Shown in pieces: positions 42,172-52,037 of a DNA stretch of 64,000 bases. This stretch comes from Rhodobacteraceae bacterium HTCC2083. Its GTDB lineage: Bacteria > Pseudomonadota > Alphaproteobacteria > Rhodobacterales > Rhodobacteraceae. The stretch spans positions 1,718,336 through 1,782,335 of the forward strand of contig DS995276.1 of NCBI GenBank assembly GCA_000156115.1, read 5' to 3'. Position 1 is the stretch's first letter. Every line of letters starts with the position of its first letter. The notes beneath the pieces are model-generated. The model saw only the letters and a list, made by a program, of their open reading frames with translations, ran no database searches and was not told the DNA's origin. Both the position numbers and the translations under genes were made by a program.

Positions 42172-43682
42172 GCGGCACCCTCCACGCCGGAATGCACACC
42201 GCCCATCATCAATCCGATCTCTTCAACGCTTAGGCCCTGCACAGGGCGAATGGCGGACAAGCGGCCCTCATTCAAGGCGGCGAAGTGATCTGATATTTCC
42301 ATGAGTTCGTCCAAATCCTGAGAGATCACAATGAGTGCGGCCCCCTTTGCAGCAAGATCCATCAGTGATTGACGGATGGCTGCGGCTGCGGCGGCGTCGA
42401 CGCCCCAAGTGGGTTGGTTCACGATAAGGACGTCAGGGTCTTGCAAGACCTCTCGTCCGATTACGAACTTCTGTAAGTTCCCACCAGACAGGGATCGCGC
42501 GGCGTTGGCAGGCCCGGGCGTGCGCACGTCGAAGGCCTCGATCACCTCTTGTGCGTAGTCTTTTGCTTTGCCCCAATGCAAAAAGCCAGAGCGCATCATG
42601 TCCTTGCGCACCGCCGCTGAGAGCAATGCATTTTCAGTAAGGCTCATATCAGGCACGGCCGCGTGCCCCAGACGTTCTTCCGGCGCTGCCAACACACCCA
42701 AGGCTCGCCTTTGTTGAGGGCCAAGTTTGCTTATATCTCGCCCACGCAGGCCAACCGCGTTCTTGCTCGACACTTCACCTGACAACGCCCCAAGTAATTC
42801 GTCCTGACCGTTGCCTGCCACGCCGCCGATCCCGAGGATTTCGCCTGCGCGGACCTCAAAATTTACGTCTTTCAGCGCGGTCCCAAACTCGCTTGGCGCG
42901 GGCAGCGACAGGTTTTGCACGTTCAGCAAAACGTCTCCAAAGTCGCCAGCTGCACGTTCGGGCACATGCAACGTCTCACCGACCATCATCTCCGCGAGCT
43001 CTTTCGCGCTGGTGTCAGCGGGCGTGCAGGTCGCAACCTTCTTACCCAAACGCAAGATTGTGGCCGTGTCACAGAGGCTGCGAATTTCCTCAAGCTTGTG
43101 CGAGATATAGAGGATCGCCGTGCCTTCGGATTTTAATTGGCGCAGTGTCTTGAATAGGATCTCCACCTCTTGCGGGGTTAGGACCGAGGTGGGTTCATCC
43201 ATGATCAGCAATTTCGGATTTTGTAAAAGGCAGCGAATGATTTCAACACGTTGCCGCTCTCCCGCCGAGAGATCACCGACTCGCATGTAGGGGTCCAGCG
43301 GCAAGCCATATTGATGGGAGACCTCTTTGATTTTCGCCGCTAAGTCACGCTGTTTGGGGGCGTTTTCCATCCCAAGTGCGATATTTTCAGCTACATTCAG
43401 CGCCTCAAACAGAGAGAAATGTTGAAACACCATCGCAACGCCTGACTGACGCGCGGCACTTGGCGCAGGAGGCGCAAAAGGCGCATCATTCAATGCCATG
43501 CTACCCGTATCTGGTTTCACTAAGCCATAGATCATCTTGACCAGCGTCGACTTGCCAGCCCCGTTTTCACCCAGCAATGCATGCACTTCACCCGCATTAA
43601 TATTAAAAGAGACATCGCTATTGGCGACAACGCCGGGGTAGGCTTTGGTCAAACCTGTGAGACGTAGCAAAGGCTGTGTCAC
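42168..43682 (-). CDS. ABC ATPase with two nucleotide-binding domains, nucleoside/purine type
   Basis: 504 residues with two ABC domains. The first has GENGAGKSTLVKMIYG and signature LSAGERQRVEI. The second has a degenerate Walker A (GVAGNGQDELLGAL) and signature LSGGNLQKFVIG. This asymmetry is usual for sugar and BMP-type importers. I chose GTG 43682 because AAGGAG lies 7 bases upstream; it gives a 4-base overlap with xdhC and a start next to the first domain. Confidence 0.93.
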   Translation of the reverse strand: MTQPLLRLTGLTKAYPGVVANSDVSFNINAGEVHALLGENGAGKSTLVKMIYGLVKPDTGSMALNDAPFAPPAPSAARQSGVAMVFQHFSLFEALNVAENIALGMENAPKQRDLAAKIKEVSHQYGLPLDPYMRVGDLSAGERQRVEIIRCLLQNPKLLIMDEPTSVLTPQEVEILFKTLRQLKSEGTAILYISHKLEEIRSLCDTATILRLGKKVATCTPADTSAKELAEMMVGETLHVPERAAGDFGDVLLNVQNLSLPAPSEFGTALKDVNFEVRAGEILGIGGVAGNGQDELLGALSGEVSSKNAVGLRGRDISKLGPQQRRALGVLAAPEERLGHAAVPDMSLTENALLSAAVRKDMMRSGFLHWGKAKDYAQEVIEAFDVRTPGPANAARSLSGGNLQKFVIGREVLQDPDVLIVNQPTWGVDAAAAAAIRQSLMDLAAKGAALIVISQDLDELMEISDHFAALNEGRLSAIRPVQGLSVEEIGLMMGGVHSGVEGAA

Positions 43683-44614
43683 GCGAAGCTCCTTTGTGTT
43701 TGGGCGAGCGTATTTGAGACCCTCAATAAAGAGGCTGTGACCCCAACCGCAATAGCCTGCGGGTGTTTGCCAAGTGTCGGGTCGCCAATCGGGCAAGTTA
43801 TGCGTGAAATTTGCGTATCGGTGTGGCCGAGCGTGTTCAAGCGTTTGCGAAACCGCGCCCATTTGCTTTTGGACCCGATCAACCCTGCAAAGGTAAAGTC
43901 GTGGCTCAGAAGTTGGTGACAGAGTTCAAGATCAAGCGCGTGCGAATAGGTGAGGATGAGATGTTCTGCATCTGGGGGTGCGTGTGTGACAAGCTGTGCG
44001 GGAGCATGGGTCGGGATGTGTGTGACAGTGTTGGAGATGGTGTCGGGGAAACGAGCCGTGTTTGTATCGATCCAGGTGATTGCGAAGTCTGTTATCGGCG
44101 ACAGCGTGTGCACCAAAGCACGCCCCACGTGACCAGCGCCCCAAATCCAAAGCCCGCGGTGTGCGCGATGCTCAGGTTCGATGAACCATCCATGGCAAAG
44201 TTGTGAATCGGATGATAGCCCAGTATTGCGTGCTTCAGTCAGTATTTTTTGCACGCGGAGCGGTGGTGTAGTAGATCCATCGACAGCGCGGGCAACTATG
44301 CCATCCGTACTCTCGGGGAGAGTTGAGGCATCGAAAACCTCCGTTACAATCTGAACCGCACCACCGCAACATTGGCCCATTTCAGGACCAAGCGCATGCT
44401 GGGACAATTTTGTGCCTGCAACGTGCAATGACCTTTTCGCCAGCTCAAATTCCAAAGTGCCGCCACCAATCGTTCCGCTTTGCCCGCCTTGCCATACAAG
44501 CATGGAAGCACCAACTTCACGCGGCGACGACCCTTTCACATCTGCGATCACGACACGGGCTACGCGCCCATGTTTCGCAATAGCGTCACGCAAGGTGTTG
44601 AGGTCAAACCCCAT
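43679..44614 (-). CDS. xdhC: Xanthine dehydrogenase accessory protein XdhC
   Basis: Chaperone that binds the molybdenum cofactor, supports its sulfuration and hands it to XdhB. Its 311 residues include GRVARVVIADVKGSSPREVG, TIGGGTLEFE and the CCGG stretch MGQCCGGAVQI. A C-terminal Rossmann part follows (LWIWGAGHVGRALVHTL; AGLIGSKSKWARFRKRL). Start chosen at ATG 44614, giving an 11-base overlap with xdhB. It is essential in context for an active enzyme. Confidence 0.93.
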   Translation of the reverse strand: MGFDLNTLRDAIAKHGRVARVVIADVKGSSPREVGASMLVWQGGQSGTIGGGTLEFELAKRSLHVAGTKLSQHALGPEMGQCCGGAVQIVTEVFDASTLPESTDGIVARAVDGSTTPPLRVQKILTEARNTGLSSDSQLCHGWFIEPEHRAHRGLWIWGAGHVGRALVHTLSPITDFAITWIDTNTARFPDTISNTVTHIPTHAPAQLVTHAPPDAEHLILTYSHALDLELCHQLLSHDFTFAGLIGSKSKWARFRKRLNTLGHTDTQISRITCPIGDPTLGKHPQAIAVGVTASLLRVSNTLAQTQRSFA

Positions 44615-46934
44615 GGCGCACCTGCTCGATGGTCTGCAAAATCCGCTCTGGCGTGGCGGGCGCATCAAGGGCAGGGTAGCCGGTTCCACAGACCCCAATC
44701 GCATCGGAGAGCGCCATAAGCGCGGAAATTCCATGCATGAACGGCGGTTCACCCACAGCTTTGGAACGGTAAATCGTCGCCTCAGGGTTACCGCCATTCC
44801 AAAGCGAGACATTGAAAATATCCGGCCGATCTGAACAGGCAGGGATCTTGTAGGTAGAAGGGGCATGAGTGCGCAAACGGCCTGTGTCGTCCCAGATCAG
44901 CTCTTCCATGGTCAGCCAACCCGCGCCTTGGACATAGCCGCCCTCAACCTGCCCGATGTCGAGGGCAGGGTTCAAGGACGCGCCTGCATCATGCAATATA
45001 TCGGTGCGCAAAATACGGTTTTCCCCCGTGAGCGTATCAATCACGACCTCGCTGACCGAGGCACCATAGGCAAAGTAAAAAAACGGCCTCCCGTCGCCTT
45101 TGATGCGATCCCACGCGACCTTGGGCGTTTTGTAAAAGCCTGTGGCAGATAGGGGAATCCGGTTTTGATAGGCAAGGGCGGCAACTTCGGCAAAGCTGTA
45201 ATCGTGATCAGTCACATGAACTCGACCATTTTCAAACGTGATGCTATCGATATCAACCCCATGATGCTCTGCCATAAACGCGCTCAAATGGGCGCGGATC
45301 TTGTCGCACGCATCTTTCACGGCCATTCCGTTTAGGTCAGACCCAGATGAGGCTGCAGTCGCTGATGTGTTGGGCACTTTGCCTGTGTCCGTTGCAGTGA
45401 TTTTGACGTCACTTACGTCAATCCCGAAGCGCGTCGCTGCGACTTGCGCGATTTTCTGGAATAGACCTTGGCCCATCTCTGTGCCGCCGTGGTTCATATG
45501 AACGGAGCCGTCAGAATAGACATGCACCAATGCACCGGCTTGGTTAAGGTGGGTCAGGGTAAATGAAATCCCGAACTTCACAGGTGTCAGCGCGATCCCT
45601 TTCTTCAAGATCGGGTTGGCTGCGTTCCAATTTGCAATCTCCGCGCGGCGCGCTTCATACTCCGATGACAGCGCCAAAGCATCGGTCATCTCGTGCAAGA
45701 TGAAATCCTCCACCTCCATCCCATAAGGCGTAGTTTGGGGCTTCATCTTGCCTTTTAAACTTCCGCCGGAGGCTCCCGCACTTTCAGGCAGCATATCCGC
45801 ATAATAATTCATGCGCCGCACGACCAAAGGATCTTTCCCAAGCGCATGGGCCACATGATCCAAAACCCGCTCGATCCCTAGCATGCCTTGGGGACCACCA
45901 AACCCGCGATAGGCGGTTGCGCTTTGCGTGTTGGTTTTTAAGCGATGGCTCTCAATGCGCGCGTTGTCCAGCAGATAGGCATTGTCCGAATGCAACATTG
46001 CACGATCTGCGACTGGCAGTGACAGATCCTGTGCCCAGCCACAGCGTGTGTACTGCACAAAATCCACGCCTGAAATCCGGCCCTCATCGTCAAATCCGAC
46101 CTCATAAGAAATGCGGAAATCATGGCGTTTTCCGGTGATCACCATATCGTCGTCGCGATCATAGCGCATCTTGCAAGGCCGACCCGTTGCACGCGCCGCG
46201 ATCGCACATGCGACGGCCAAGGCGTTGCCCTGACTTTCCTTACCGCCAAATCCTCCGCCCATGCGGCGCACTTCAACGCGCACCGCATTCATTGGCGTGC
46301 CCAAAGCCTCTGCCACTTTATGTTGGATTTCAGTGGGGTGCTGGGTTGAGCTGTGCACAAGCATATCGCCCCCCTCTTGCGGCAGGGCAAGCGCGGCTTG
46401 GCTTTCGAGGTAGAAATGCTCTTGGCCGCCCATATCGATGACACCGCTGACTTTGTTTGGAGCCGATGCGATTGCGCCTGCGGCATCCCCCTTTTGATAA
46501 ATGCGAGGGCCTTCTTCAAAACGGCTATTCGCTTTCAAAGCGTCATTAATCGTCAGGAGTGCGGGTTTTTCAGCATAAGTCATCTTGCCCAAACGCGCAG
46601 CCTTGCGGGCGAGTAGGTGAGACGTGGCAACGACTAAAAAGATTGGCTGCCCGACGTAGTGCACAGTGCCTTTGGCCAGCAAAGGTTCGTCATGCGCGGA
46701 CGGGCTAACATCATTGTCAAAAGGCAACTCATCAGCGGTGAGGACGGCGATGACACCGGCGGCGTGTCGCACTTCGGAAAGATCAATGCCTGTGATCTCA
46801 CCATGTGCAATCTCGCTTTGCCCGAAGGCCAGAGATAGGGTTCCCGAGGGCGTCGGGATGTCGTCCACGTAGCGCGCGGCACCTGTGACATGCAGTTTTG
46901 CGGCGTCATGGGGCAGGGGTTTTGCAACGCTCAT
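44604..46934 (-). CDS. xdhB: Xanthine dehydrogenase, molybdopterin-binding subunit
   Basis: The large catalytic subunit (776 residues) that oxidises hypoxanthine and xanthine to urate. Cofactor-binding stretches include [31 protein letters not shown] and [18 protein letters not shown]. The catalytic Glu is in [16 protein letters not shown] near the C-terminus, where xanthine dehydrogenases have GEPP. It overlaps xdhA by 4 bases and xdhC by 11. Confidence 0.96.
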   Translation of the reverse strand: MSVAKPLPHDAAKLHVTGAARYVDDIPTPSGTLSLAFGQSEIAHGEITGIDLSEVRHAAGVIAVLTADELPFDNDVSPSAHDEPLLAKGTVHYVGQPIFLVVATSHLLARKAARLGKMTYAEKPALLTINDALKANSRFEEGPRIYQKGDAAGAIASAPNKVSGVIDMGGQEHFYLESQAALALPQEGGDMLVHSSTQHPTEIQHKVAEALGTPMNAVRVEVRRMGGGFGGKESQGNALAVACAIAARATGRPCKMRYDRDDDMVITGKRHDFRISYEVGFDDEGRISGVDFVQYTRCGWAQDLSLPVADRAMLHSDNAYLLDNARIESHRLKTNTQSATAYRGFGGPQGMLGIERVLDHVAHALGKDPLVVRRMNYYADMLPESAGASGGSLKGKMKPQTTPYGMEVEDFILHEMTDALALSSEYEARRAEIANWNAANPILKKGIALTPVKFGISFTLTHLNQAGALVHVYSDGSVHMNHGGTEMGQGLFQKIAQVAATRFGIDVSDVKITATDTGKVPNTSATAASSGSDLNGMAVKDACDKIRAHLSAFMAEHHGVDIDSITFENGRVHVTDHDYSFAEVAALAYQNRIPLSATGFYKTPKVAWDRIKGDGRPFFYFAYGASVSEVVIDTLTGENRILRTDILHDAGASLNPALDIGQVEGGYVQGAGWLTMEELIWDDTGRLRTHAPSTYKIPACSDRPDIFNVSLWNGGNPEATIYRSKAVGEPPFMHGISALMALSDAIGVCGTGYPALDAPATPERILQTIEQVRHGV

Positions 46935-48301
46935 GCTGTGACCTCCAGAACCGAGGTCTCAACACCAGATAACTCAGCAAAGTAGCGCCGTAACATGTTT
47001 TGTGCGCTTTGCATTCGGTAGTTGGCGGAGGCGCGCATGTCGGACAAAGGGGTGAAATCATCAGCCATCGCGGCGACGGCTTGGTCAATGTGCGTTTGAT
47101 CCCAAGGTTGCCCGACCAGCGCCTTTTCGGCCTTTGCAGCCCTCATCGGAATTCCTGCCATACCGCCAAATGCGATGCGTGCAGAGATGACTTTGCCATC
47201 CACAACCTTAACGTTGAAACACCCGCAGACCGCGGAAATATCCTGATCAAAGCGTTTCGAGAGCTTGTAACAACGCAGCGCAACAGCGGATTTGGGGATC
47301 GTCACCGCCTCGACAAACTCACCGGCTGCGCGGTCCTGTTTGCCGTAGCTTAGAAAGAAATCCTCGATAGCGAGGTCGCGTTGTGTATCGCCTTTACGCA
47401 GGTGAAGCGTCGCCCCAAGCGCGATCAACGCTGGCGGATTATCCCCAATGGGAGAGCCGTTGGCGATATTGCCGCCAATGGTCGCCGCTTGGCGCACTTG
47501 CTCAGAACCGTAGCGCCGGATCAGCTCCGCGTAGGAGGGATGATAGATCGATAGGGTTTCATAGAGCCACGCCATCGTGACACCCGCACCAATGCGAATA
47601 GTGTCACCCGACAGATCAAACAGTTGCAAATCAACGCAACGGTTCAGAAAGATCGGCATTTCCAGATCGCGCAGTTGCTTGGTCACCCAAAGCCCGACGT
47701 CCGTAGCGCCTGCGATAAGGGTGGCGTTTGGGTTTGCCTCGTATAGCTCTGCGAGTGCGTCGACGGTTTCAGGCGCGCTGACCAGAGAGGACGTTTCGCC
47801 TTGCAAGCCCTCATCATCAACAGACAACCAATCAGGTGCGTCTTGATCTTGGGCCGCTTCAGCCGCGCGTATGATTGGGGCGTACCCTGTGCATCGGCAT
47901 AGATTGCCCGCAAGAATAACATCGTGATCCGTGCGACCCGCAGTATGTGCGGCGACCATAGAACTGATGAACCCCGGCGTGCAAAAGCCGCATTGAGAGC
48001 CGTGGTTTTCAACCATCGCATCTTGAACAGGATGAAGCGTTCCATCGGGGCCAGCAAACCCTTCGACCGTGCGCACCGCTTTGCCGTGCAGCTGTGGCAA
48101 AAACAGGATGCACGCATTGAGCGCTTTTGCGCCAGACCTATCCGTGACCATCACGCTACACGCGCCGCAATCGCCCTCATTACAGCCCTCTTTGGTTCCC
48201 TTCAGGTTGCGCGTTTCGCGCAGCCAATCAAGCAGAGTTACCGTCGGATTTGCCTCGGGTAGCTCCACCGTCTCTCCGTTTAGAAGAAACTTGATGCTCA
48301 T
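46931..48301 (-). CDS. xdhA: Xanthine dehydrogenase, iron-sulfur and FAD subunit
   Basis: The small subunit (456 residues) carries electrons from the molybdenum site to NAD+. The plant-type 2Fe-2S site is [16 protein letters not shown]. The second 2Fe-2S domain has [12 protein letters not shown] and [12 protein letters not shown]. The FAD domain has [12 protein letters not shown] and [14 protein letters not shown]. First gene of the seven-gene purine operon. Start chosen at ATG 48301, where the ferredoxin domain begins; its ribosome-binding site is weak. Confidence 0.96.
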   Translation of the reverse strand: MSIKFLLNGETVELPEANPTVTLLDWLRETRNLKGTKEGCNEGDCGACSVMVTDRSGAKALNACILFLPQLHGKAVRTVEGFAGPDGTLHPVQDAMVENHGSQCGFCTPGFISSMVAAHTAGRTDHDVILAGNLCRCTGYAPIIRAAEAAQDQDAPDWLSVDDEGLQGETSSLVSAPETVDALAELYEANPNATLIAGATDVGLWVTKQLRDLEMPIFLNRCVDLQLFDLSGDTIRIGAGVTMAWLYETLSIYHPSYAELIRRYGSEQVRQAATIGGNIANGSPIGDNPPALIALGATLHLRKGDTQRDLAIEDFFLSYGKQDRAAGEFVEAVTIPKSAVALRCYKLSKRFDQDISAVCGCFNVKVVDGKVISARIAFGGMAGIPMRAAKAEKALVGQPWDQTHIDQAVAAMADDFTPLSDMRASANYRMQSAQNMLRRYFAELSGVETSVLEVTA

Positions 48302-48387
48302 GATATGTGCCCGCCGCGGTACCCTGCCCAAAGATGTGCACTGCTTCGATGCGGCGTAGAAGCGATGCGGGCGATTAATCTTATCTT

Positions 48388-48413
48388 TGGCAAGATTGAG
48401 CAAACTGGCAAGA
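48388..48413. promoter_or_regulatory. Direct repeat TGGCAAGA in the xdhA-dnaE intergenic region
   Basis: TGGCAAGA occurs at 48388-48395 and again at 48406-48413, a spacing of 18 bases. This is close to two helical turns, as in sites bound by tandem regulator subunits. It lies about 90 bases upstream of the xdhA start and 60 upstream of dnaE. The regulator is not in the window. Confidence 0.4.
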
Positions 48414-48469
48414 GTTTTTTTGTGTTTGGTGCTTTAGCGATTTTCTTGGCCGCGCAGCCCGCGTAAAGT

Positions 48470-51400
48470 ATGGCCATGACAAAAGCTCCTCGATTCATTC
48501 ACCTGCGCGCTCATACGGAATACTCGCTGCTTGAGGGGGCTTTGCGGCTGAAAAAGCTACCCGATTTGTGCAAATCCATGGACATGCCGGCGGTGGCTGT
48601 CACAGACACTAACAACCTATTTGCAGCGCTCGAATTTTCGGTCGGAGCGTCAGGCGCAGGGGTGCAACCCATCATTGGTTGCCAAGTCGATATCACCTAT
48701 CTCGCCGCGCAACCGGGAGAACGTGCTAAGGCTCCTGCACCGCTCGTACTGTTGGCGCAGAATGAGGTTGGTTACGAGAACCTGATGAAGCTCAACAGTT
48801 GTCTCTACATCGACAATGACGGGCAATTGCCACAGGTGAGCCTTGATGATCTAGATACGTTGAATGCGGGTCTTATCTGTCTCAGTGGTGGTCCTGAGGG
48901 GGCGATTGGCAAGCTGTTACAAGGCGGTCAGCGCCCTGCTGCAGAGGCGCTGATGGATCGTTTGCATGGCGCATTTGGGGATCGCTTGTATGTGGAGCTT
49001 CAACGCCATCCCGAAAACGGTGGCCTGCCTGAAGCTGAGCGTTTGACAGAGCGCGGATTTGTCGAAATGGCATATGCCAAGAGCTTGCCCTTGGTCGCGA
49101 CCAACGACGTGTATTTCCCGAAGTCTTCGATGTATGAGGCCCATGATGCGCTGATTTGCATCGCGGATGGGGCCTATGTGGATCAACAAGATCCGCGTCG
49201 TAAGCTGACTGCACAACATTATTTCAAATCCCAAGAAGAAATGGTCACCCTATTTGCGGACCTACCTGAGGCGATTAAAAACACCATCGAAATTGCCAAA
49301 CGCTGCGCGTTTCAGGCCTATCGCCGTGATCCAATCTTGCCTAAATTTGCGGATGACGAGGTCGCTGAGTTACGTCGCATTGCCAATGAGGGTTTGCAGA
49401 AGCGCCTCGCGGTCATCCCGCATTCGGTCACGTTGGAAGAATATCAAGAACGGCTCGATTTCGAGCTGGATATTATCGAGGGCATGGGCTTTCCGGGCTA
49501 CTTTCTGATCGTTGCCGACTTTATCCAATGGGCCAAGGACAATGGCATTCCCGTTGGCCCTGGTCGCGGTTCGGGTGCGGGGTCGCTCGTGGCTTATGCG
49601 CTCACAGTCACGGATCTTGATCCGTTGCGATATTCGCTGCTGTTCGAACGGTTCTTGAACCCTGAACGTGTCTCCATGCCAGACTTTGATATCGACTTCT
49701 GCATGGATCGCCGCGAGGAGGTGATCCAATACGTTCAAGAGAAATATGGTCGTGATAAAGTTGGGCAGATCATCACCTTTGGTGCTTTGCTCTCGAAAGC
49801 TGCTGTGCGCGATATTGGCCGCGTTTTGCAGATGCCTTATGGGCAGGTGGATCGCCTGAGCAAGATGATCCCTGTTGAGGGCGTGAAACCTGTTTCCATC
49901 GAAAAAGCGTTGGCCGATGAGCCGCGCTTGCGCGAAGAGGCGCGCAATGAGGAGGTGGTGAAACGCTTGCTGGATTATGGGCAGCAAGTGGAAGGTTTGC
50001 TTAGAAACGCCTCGACCCATGCGGCGGGTGTTGTGATTGGCGACCGTCCTTTGGACGCGCTCGTGCCGCTCTATCAAGACCCACGCTCTGACATGCCTGC
50101 GACACAGTTCAATATGAAATGGGTCGAGCAGGCCGGACTAGTGAAATTCGACTTTCTTGGCCTGAAAACCCTGACGGTTATTCAAAACGCGATGGAGCAG
50201 ATTACAGCAGGAGGACGTCAGCTCCATATCGCAGCGGATGGCACGGAATTGTATACGCCAGCGGCTGGCACGGTTGATGATATTAACGCGATCCCTCTGG
50301 ATGATGAGAATAGCTATAAACTCTATGCATCTGCTAAAACGGTGGCGGTGTTTCAGGTGGAAAGCTCGGGTATGATGGATGCCCTCAAGCGGATGAAGCC
50401 GACCTGTATTGAGGACATTGTTGCCCTTGTTGCTTTGTATCGTCCGGGTCCGATGGAGAATATTCCCACCTATTGCGAGGTGAAGAACGGGCTCAAAGAA
50501 CGCGAGTCAGTGCATCCCTTGATTGACCACATCCTTGAGGAAACCCAAGGCATCATTGTTTACCAAGAACAGGTGATGCAGATCGCTCAGGTCATGGCGG
50601 GTTATTCACTTGGCGGCGCTGATTTGCTGCGCCGTGCGATGGGTAAAAAGATCGCCGAAGAGATGGCAAAGGAACGTCCCAAATTCGAGAAAGGCGCGAA
50701 AGAAAACGGCGTGCCAGCCAAGAAAGCGTCGGAAGTCTTCGACCTTTTGGAAAAGTTCGCCAACTACGGTTTCAACAAGAGCCACGCGGCGGCCTATGCG
50801 GTGGTCAGCTATCAAACGGCTTGGCTGAAAGCTAACCACCCGGTTGAATTTATGGCCGGCGTGATGAACTGCGATATCCATCTTACGGACAAGCTCGCGG
50901 TCTATTTTGAAGAGGTCAAAAAGGGCCTTGATCTGCCATGGGTGCCGCCTTGTGTGAACCGTTCTGATGCGACGTTTAAGGTGGCGAATGGCGAGCTGGT
51001 CTATGCGCTCGGCGCGTTGAAAAACGTGGGCGTTGAGGCTATGAAGCTGGTCGTTGAGGGTCGCGGTGATAAGCCATTCAGCACGATCTATGATCTTGCG
51101 CGGCGAGTCGATTTAAAGCGCGTGGGCAAACGTCCTTTGGAAATGCTTGTGCGCTCGGGCGCATTCGATCAGCTCGATCCGAACCGTCGGCGTGTGTTTG
51201 ATAGTCTTGATGGCTTGGTGAATTATTCACAGGCGATTTTTGAGCAGAAGAATTCCAATCAGGTGTCATTGTTCGGTGAGGCGGGAGCAGATTTGCCCGA
51301 ACCGCGCCTGAGCCCTGTGTCGGATTGGATGCCTGCGGAGCGGTTGAACGAAGAGTTTCGTGCAGTTGGCTTTTACATGTCTGGCCATCCGCTTGATGAC

Positions 51401-51976
51401 TATATGGCTCCCTTAAAGCGTAAGGGTGTGATGACGTTGGACGAGGTCACAGCTAAGGCTGAAAACGGGGCATTGGTTGCGAAACTTGCGGGTGTTGTGG
51501 CGGGTCGCCAAGAGCGTAAATCGGCGCGTGGCAATCGCTTTGCCTTTGCGCAACTGAGCGATACGAGCGGAGCCTATGAGGTGACTTTGTTCTCCGACAC
51601 GTTGGACAAATGCCGCGAGTTTTTGGAGACTGGGGCGAAAGTTGTTGTGACGGTTGAAGCGAATATGGAGAGCGATCAGTTAAAGCTTCTTGGTCGATCC
51701 GTTGCGCCGATTGACGTGGTTGTTGCAGATGCGGGCCAGACCAGCTTGCGAATTTTCGTCGAAAATTCAGGGGCCGTCGAGAACATTGCATCTGTGTTGA
51801 CCCGCGCGCAGGAAACAGTGAAGCAAGGCGCGCGTGGACCTGTGTTGTTATGTTTGCTCGATAGCGGATTGCCGGGCGAGGTCGAGGTTGATTTGGGGCG
51901 CGAATTTCCAGTGAATCCGCAGATCAAAGGCGCACTCAAGAGCCTTGATGGGGTCATGCAGGTCGAAGAGGTTTGA
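48470..51976 (+). CDS. dnaE: DNA polymerase III alpha subunit
   Basis: The replicative polymerase, 1168 residues, of DnaE1 type. The PHP domain starts with FIHLRAHTEYSLLEGAL. The polymerase core has GPGRGSGAGSLVAYAL and the catalytic aspartates in MPDFDIDF (about 405-409). GFNKSHAAAYAVVSYQTAWL is in the fingers region. An OB-fold near the C-terminus includes GVVAGRQERKSARGNRFAF. Start may be ATG 48470 or 48476. It stands alone, divergent from the xdh operon. Confidence 0.97.
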   Translation: MAMTKAPRFIHLRAHTEYSLLEGALRLKKLPDLCKSMDMPAVAVTDTNNLFAALEFSVGASGAGVQPIIGCQVDITYLAAQPGERAKAPAPLVLLAQNEVGYENLMKLNSCLYIDNDGQLPQVSLDDLDTLNAGLICLSGGPEGAIGKLLQGGQRPAAEALMDRLHGAFGDRLYVELQRHPENGGLPEAERLTERGFVEMAYAKSLPLVATNDVYFPKSSMYEAHDALICIADGAYVDQQDPRRKLTAQHYFKSQEEMVTLFADLPEAIKNTIEIAKRCAFQAYRRDPILPKFADDEVAELRRIANEGLQKRLAVIPHSVTLEEYQERLDFELDIIEGMGFPGYFLIVADFIQWAKDNGIPVGPGRGSGAGSLVAYALTVTDLDPLRYSLLFERFLNPERVSMPDFDIDFCMDRREEVIQYVQEKYGRDKVGQIITFGALLSKAAVRDIGRVLQMPYGQVDRLSKMIPVEGVKPVSIEKALADEPRLREEARNEEVVKRLLDYGQQVEGLLRNASTHAAGVVIGDRPLDALVPLYQDPRSDMPATQFNMKWVEQAGLVKFDFLGLKTLTVIQNAMEQITAGGRQLHIAADGTELYTPAAGTVDDINAIPLDDENSYKLYASAKTVAVFQVESSGMMDALKRMKPTCIEDIVALVALYRPGPMENIPTYCEVKNGLKERESVHPLIDHILEETQGIIVYQEQVMQIAQVMAGYSLGGADLLRRAMGKKIAEEMAKERPKFEKGAKENGVPAKKASEVFDLLEKFANYGFNKSHAAAYAVVSYQTAWLKANHPVEFMAGVMNCDIHLTDKLAVYFEEVKKGLDLPWVPPCVNRSDATFKVANGELVYALGALKNVGVEAMKLVVEGRGDKPFSTIYDLARRVDLKRVGKRPLEMLVRSGAFDQLDPNRRRVFDSLDGLVNYSQAIFEQKNSNQVSLFGEAGADLPEPRLSPVSDWMPAERLNEEFRAVGFYMSGHPLDDYMAPLKRKGVMTLDEVTAKAENGALVAKLAGVVAGRQERKSARGNRFAFAQLSDTSGAYEVTLFSDTLDKCREFLETGAKVVVTVEANMESDQLKLLGRSVAPIDVVVADAGQTSLRIFVENSGAVENIASVLTRAQETVKQGARGPVLLCLLDSGLPGEVEVDLGREFPVNPQIKGALKSLDGVMQVEEV

Positions 51977-52007
51977 TGCGCGTTTTTTCCTGAGAAATCA
52001 GATGCCT

Positions 52008-52035
52008 CCGGCGGGGATATTTTTAGAAATAGAAA
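52008..52035. repeat. Gene-end motif CGGCGGGGATATTTTTAGAA
   Basis: Located in the 61 bases between the convergent dnaE and TTC38-like genes. It shares GATATTTT-n(1-2)-GAAATAG with the motif at 28958-28992. It may contribute to termination for both genes; the T-run is clear on the plus strand. Confidence 0.4.
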
Positions 52036-52037
52036 GA

